32,649 nucleotides of DNA from Candidatus Omnitrophica bacterium CG_4_8_14_3_um_filter_43_15 (lineage in GTDB: Bacteria; Omnitrophota; Gorgyraeia; Taenaricolales; Taenaricolaceae). The notes below the pieces were generated by a model. That model was not told where the DNA came from and made no database searches. It saw only the letters and a list, made by a program, of their open reading frames with translations. The number at the start of each line of letters is the position of its first letter. The first letter of the stretch is position 1. The DNA lies in contig PFHB01000055.1 in assembly GCA_002783585.1 (NCBI GenBank), forward strand, positions 784 through 33,432, written 5' to 3'. Both the position numbers and the translations under genes were made by a program. This document shows positions 29,467 to 32,649 of the stretch, in pieces.

Positions 29467-31563
29467 ACATATTTTACCGTTATTCAATTCCACTGTTATA
29501 TTTCCGTCGCGCCCTGTTATATAAACTGCGCAATTTGACTCAACAAGCTGGTTGATAAGCTTTTCGGATACTTCGCCGGCAGGGGCGCTTACCAGGGCTA
29601 TTTTAGAAGCTATATATTTTAAAAAAACCTCGCCTGTGCCAGACAGGCTTGACCCGTGATGCGCGACTTTAATTACATCTGACTTAAGCAGACCCGGATA
29701 TGCCAACAACGAGGCCATGGCCTGATCCTGGATATCAGCGCAAAATATAAAAGACCGGCTGCCGGATACAACCTTAAGAACAAGTGAATTTTCATTTTCT
29801 TCGCTTCCAACCGCGCGAAAACGCTCATCCGGCGGGTTAAGCACCAGGATATCAGCGCCCTTAAAACCTGTTATCTTATCGCCGAATTTAAGATTATAAG
29901 AATCAAATTTGTTTTTTACATTAAAATTCTTAATAATATAATCCATGCCGCCGGCGTGATCATTGTCGTTATGCGTTGTAAAAACAGCGTCTATTCTTTT
30001 TATCCTGCGGCTTAACAGATAAGGCGCAATAACCCTTTCGCCCATATCCAAACCGCGTATTTTTTTACCTGCATCTATCAAAGCGCAGCTGCCATCGGCA
30101 AATTCCAGCATTATCGCATCGCCATGGGCGACGTCCAGAACCGTACATCGTACGTCGTATTTCGTACATCGTAAAACGCCGCCCCAAACCGATATATTTA
30201 AAAATACCAATAAGGCAATCGCGGCATGGTATTTTCGAATGTTCTTTTTATACAAAGTCAATCCCATCGCCGCAAGGGCGATATAAAAACTGATTATTTC
30301 AGCAGTATTCCACGGGTGCGTCCGGAAAAACGCAAACGGCATATTTGAAAACACAGTCACTGCCTTTATCAGCGCGGCTATAAAAAATTCAACCGCGCCG
30401 GCAAAAAAGTGAGCTAAAAAAGGCGCAGTAAGGCCGACGCTTAAAAATACCAAACCCGACGCTACTATCAGGGATAAAAGAAAAACAGCCGGTATATTCG
30501 CAAGTATGCATACGGGAGATATCATATTAAAATGATACGCTACAATGGGTATAATTCCAAACCACGCTGCCAGTGAAACCGCTATCGAGCGTTTCAAATA
30601 ATCAATAACCCTGTTTTTTTCAAAATCGCAGCCTAATACCGTTTCTAATCCCGGCGCCAGCGCAATTATGGAAATAACAGTGGCAAAAGACAGCTGAAAA
30701 CCCGCGTCAAACAGCATCTTTGGATTTATTAAAAGAAGAAAAATACCCGCTAAGCCAAGGCAGTTTAAAATATCAACTTTTCTGTTAAACGCCCTGCCTA
30801 TTAATACACTGGACGCCATCAGCGTTGCCCTTGTAACAGGCGTGTTTGCGCCTGTCAACACAGCGTATGCTATCAGCAAAAAAGGCACTACTATATATGT
30901 CACGCGCACTGGAACATAAAAAAACCTTGACATCAAAATAAAGATCGCCGCTATAATACCAACGTGCAACCCGCTTATGGCAAGAATATGCACTGTGCCT
31001 GTCTGAACAAACCTCCCCTTTAAATCATTCTCTATTGCTGAACGCTCGCCTAACAAAACTCCGGTTAAAACATCGCCCTCTGCGCCGGGAAGATGTTCCC
31101 TGATTAATATCCTCAGCTTATTCTTAAATCTAAAAATATTCCTGGTAAAACAGCTGCCGCTGCCTTTTTTAATTACTGATATGAACCCGCTTTTATTAAC
31201 CGTCACTGCCGAATATATGCCGCGGCGCGCCAGATATGGTGCTCTAAGACGGCTCGTGTTGCCCTTGATTAAAATATAATCGCCATATTCAAGCGCTGCA
31301 TCTTTTTCATCGTAGCTTGTAACATTAACAAGCCCGCGCGCGCTTGACTGGGCCTTACCGATACTGACAGCCTCTGCTGTAAAAGTTACCGCTGCCCTGC
31401 CGTAGGCATCTGTTTTATGGACTGGGTCTGTTACTATATTTGCCGTAAGGTAGATTTCGCCTGTTGTTGTGAAATTTTTGATGTGATTAGGAAGGAGGGT
31501 TTCACATATCCATATCCCTGCGCATATCGCCAAAAAAGCAAAAAATAAAGGCCTTTTTCGCAT
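29452..31563 (-). CDS. comEC: ComEC/Rec2 DNA-uptake channel protein
   Basis: ComEC is the inner-membrane channel for transforming DNA. The 703-residue protein has the N-terminal DUF4131/OB part, the multi-TM competence domain (GVLLGERSAIE, ILAISGLHVGIIAAI and YAVLTGANTPVTRATLMAS), and a C-terminal metallo-beta-lactamase-like domain (VLDVAHGDAIMLEF, LIDAGKK, TTHNDNDHAGGMDY, VAHHGSSLSGTG). Full length indicates the whole architecture is present. Residues about 464-474, just before the VLDVAHGDA strand, are encoded by a heptamer repeat (30142-30173, RCTKYDVRCTV). The start shares one base with the comEA stop (TAATG). Confidence 0.93.
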   Translation of the reverse strand: MRKRPLFFAFLAICAGIWICETLLPNHIKNFTTTGEIYLTANIVTDPVHKTDAYGRAAVTFTAEAVSIGKAQSSARGLVNVTSYDEKDAALEYGDYILIKGNTSRLRAPYLARRGIYSAVTVNKSGFISVIKKGSGSCFTRNIFRFKNKLRILIREHLPGAEGDVLTGVLLGERSAIENDLKGRFVQTGTVHILAISGLHVGIIAAIFILMSRFFYVPVRVTYIVVPFLLIAYAVLTGANTPVTRATLMASSVLIGRAFNRKVDILNCLGLAGIFLLLINPKMLFDAGFQLSFATVISIIALAPGLETVLGCDFEKNRVIDYLKRSIAVSLAAWFGIIPIVAYHFNMISPVCILANIPAVFLLSLIVASGLVFLSVGLTAPFLAHFFAGAVEFFIAALIKAVTVFSNMPFAFFRTHPWNTAEIISFYIALAAMGLTLYKKNIRKYHAAIALLVFLNISVWGGVLRCTKYDVRCTVLDVAHGDAIMLEFADGSCALIDAGKKIRGLDMGERVIAPYLLSRRIKRIDAVFTTHNDNDHAGGMDYIIKNFNVKNKFDSYNLKFGDKITGFKGADILVLNPPDERFRAVGSEENENSLVLKVVSGSRSFIFCADIQDQAMASLLAYPGLLKSDVIKVAHHGSSLSGTGEVFLKYIASKIALVSAPAGEVSEKLINQLVESNCAVYITGRDGNITVELNNGKICLKFN
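30142..30173. repeat. Tandem 7-bp repeat (CGTACAT) inside comEC
   Basis: Units CGTACAT, CGTACGT, CGTATTT, CGTACAT and CGTA. Encodes RCTKYDVRCTV in the linker between the competence and lactamase-like domains. Confidence 0.85.
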
Positions 31564-31901
31564 TAATCAACCGTTAAACAATCTTTTATGGCTTCGTATT
31601 TCTTTTCACCTATACCGCTTACATTTTTTATATCCTGCTTTGCGGAAAAAGCCCCAAATTTAGCTCTGTAATCCACTATCCTCCCGGCAAGCGCCGGGCC
31701 TATGCCCGGCAGGCGCGCAAAATCGCCTGCTGTAGCAGTATTTATCCTGATTGACCTTGTTTCTTTTTCTATTTTATCTATATCTATCTTTTCAACTTTT
31801 AAAACTGGTACGCCGCTGTGCGCCTTGTAAAACTTGACAGCCAGCCCAAGAACCAAAAGCCCTATTAAAAATAATATTACAAGTTTTTCCTGCTTTGTCA
31901 T
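31563..31901 (-). CDS. comEA: ComEA-like helix-hairpin-helix DNA-binding protein
   Basis: A 112-residue protein with one N-terminal TM anchor (KLVILFLIGLLVLGLAV) and a C-terminal double helix-hairpin-helix of the ComEA type (RINTATAGDFARLPGIGPAL, AGRIVDYRAKFG, VSGIGEKKYEAI). ComEA receives DNA at the periplasmic side and feeds ComEC, encoded immediately downstream with TAATG overlap. No ribosome-binding site is visible. Confidence 0.9.
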   Translation of the reverse strand: MTKQEKLVILFLIGLLVLGLAVKFYKAHSGVPVLKVEKIDIDKIEKETRSIRINTATAGDFARLPGIGPALAGRIVDYRAKFGAFSAKQDIKNVSGIGEKKYEAIKDCLTVD

Positions 31902-31918
31902 AACAGTTACCAGTCGGT

Positions 31919-31945
31919 GGGGACACCTCTTTAAGAGGTGTCCCC
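31919..31945. repeat. Perfect palindrome upstream of comEA
   Basis: Thirteen-base arms (GGGGACACCTCTT and its reverse complement) around a single T. It lies in the 50-base gap between the glycosyltransferase stop and comEA. It has no U-run on the minus strand, so it is a repeat rather than a clear terminator. Confidence 0.9.
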
Positions 31946-31951
31946 ATATAG

Positions 31952-32649
31952 TTACATAAACTGTTTAAAACTTACAATCTTTTTCGTATGTAATATATAT
32001 TTCAGCATTGTCCTTAGAATACCCAGGCCGTACCTTGTGCCCTGCCAGAACCTGACAGTTGATGCCTCGGGAAAATAGCGCGTCCTTATCGGTATCTCAT
32101 CTATCTTAAAGCCCTTTAACAATATCTGCACGATTATTTCTGTATCAAACACAAAATTATCCGAGTTATCCTCAAACTTTATTGCCTTAAGCAGTTTTGC
32201 GCTGTACGCCCTAAAACCGGAATGATATTCTGTCAGATATGTCCGTAAAATTACATTCTCAAGCGCTGTCAGGAGTATATTGGCGTTATGCTTCCACAGC
32301 GGCATGCCGCCTTCAAGCGCGCCGCCCTTCATCATCCTTGAACCAAACACCGCATCTGCCTCGCCCTTTTTTATCGGCTCAATAAGCTGCGGTATCATCT
32401 TGGGGTCATACTGGTAATCCGGATGCACCATTACCACAATATCAACGCCAAGTTTTAACGCCTCTTTGTAGCATGTCTTCTGATTACCGCCATAACCGGT
32501 GTTTTTCTCATGCACAAAAATATGCTTAATCCCAAGCTGTTTCGCCACATCGACGGTGTTATCCCGGCTTACATCATCCACCAGGATAATATCATCCACG
32601 CAATCGCGCGGGATATCATCCAATGTTATTTTTAACGTCTTTGCGGCGT
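31952..32649 (-). CDS. Family 2 glycosyltransferase, N-terminus beyond the window
   Basis: The open frame continues to the right edge (AAKTLKITLDDIPRD before VDDIILVDD), so the first 10-20 residues lie outside; an internal TTG is not a start. The visible part has the GT-A features VDDVSRDNTVDVA, EKNTGYGGNQKT (nucleotide-sugar loop), MVHPDYQYDPKMI (DxD-like) and GSRMMKGG, with YHSGFRAYSAKLL and a C-terminal basic amphipathic helix that may touch the membrane. The family resembles dolichol-phosphate-mannose-synthase-like or polyprenyl-phosphate glycosyltransferases. Acceptor and sugar are unknown. Confidence 0.9.
   Translation of the reverse strand, partial: AAKTLKITLDDIPRDCVDDIILVDDVSRDNTVDVAKQLGIKHIFVHEKNTGYGGNQKTCYKEALKLGVDIVVMVHPDYQYDPKMIPQLIEPIKKGEADAVFGSRMMKGGALEGGMPLWKHNANILLTALENVILRTYLTEYHSGFRAYSAKLLKAIKFEDNSDNFVFDTEIIVQILLKGFKIDEIPIRTRYFPEASTVRFWQGTRYGLGILRTMLKYILHTKKIVSFKQFM

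Noticed and set aside
31952-32623. Complete glycosyltransferase starting at an internal TTG
   Set aside because: The frame stays open to the window edge and the upstream residues (AAKTLKITLDD) fit the family N-terminus, so the gene is cut by the window.

Overview
The window looks like a chromosomal segment of a Gram-negative (diderm) bacterium. It encodes an LptE-like lipoprotein, a BamD-like TPR protein, an outer-membrane beta-barrel protein and RF2 with a programmed frameshift. Gene content and protein style suggest an uncultured lineage of the PVC/Omnitrophota type. This is an inference from general resemblance, since there is no rRNA or other taxonomic marker. Most genes are housekeeping or metabolic. 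The only foreign-looking gene is an A+T-rich HNH endonuclease at the left edge.

Layout. (1) 64-645: HNH endonuclease, tail-to-tail with secA. (2) 627-16624, all minus strand: an amino-sugar region. In transcription order it holds a fused sugar-binding protein/MalF-type permease, a MalG-type permease with an inserted jelly-roll-like domain, an HTH-nucleotidyltransferase/HEPN pair, nagA, an uncharacterised TIM-barrel protein, a ROK regulator, a GH94 disaccharide phosphorylase and a phosphohexomutase, then prfB and secA. (3) 16893-22482, plus strand: a tightly overlapping operon of a HAD phosphatase and four exported proteins: two paralogous beta-rich proteins, one PapD-chaperone-like protein and one TPR-PKD-beta-barrel protein. 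It may be an undescribed surface-assembly system. (4) 22607-25348, minus: nagB followed by a DUF4954 left-handed beta-helix protein. (5) 25561-25824, plus: rpsT. (6) 25841-29427, minus: an HD-GYP protein, BamD-like, LptE-like and holA operon. (7) 29452-31901, minus: comEA-comEC. (8) 31952 to the right edge, minus: a family 2 glycosyltransferase cut by the window.

The amino-sugar genes make a coherent route. A beta-linked GlcNAc disaccharide is imported by the ABC permeases (the ATPase is not in the window). GH94 phosphorolysis would give a hexosamine-1-phosphate plus free sugar, the mutase gives the 6-phosphate, and NagA and NagB deliver fructose-6-phosphate. The ROK protein has its own promoter and an overlapping AT-rich dyad, so it is probably the local regulator.

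The most unusual property of the window is its load of short repeats. Perfect palindromes, 7-bp and 9-bp tandem repeats and a GTCATTGCGAG-type element occur between genes. They also occur in frame inside conserved genes (mutase, nagA, lptE-like, comEC and the signal peptide of the chaperone-like protein), reminiscent of Rickettsia palindromic elements. No CRISPR array, tRNA, rRNA or transposase was found. No gene-free stretch exceeds 300 bases.
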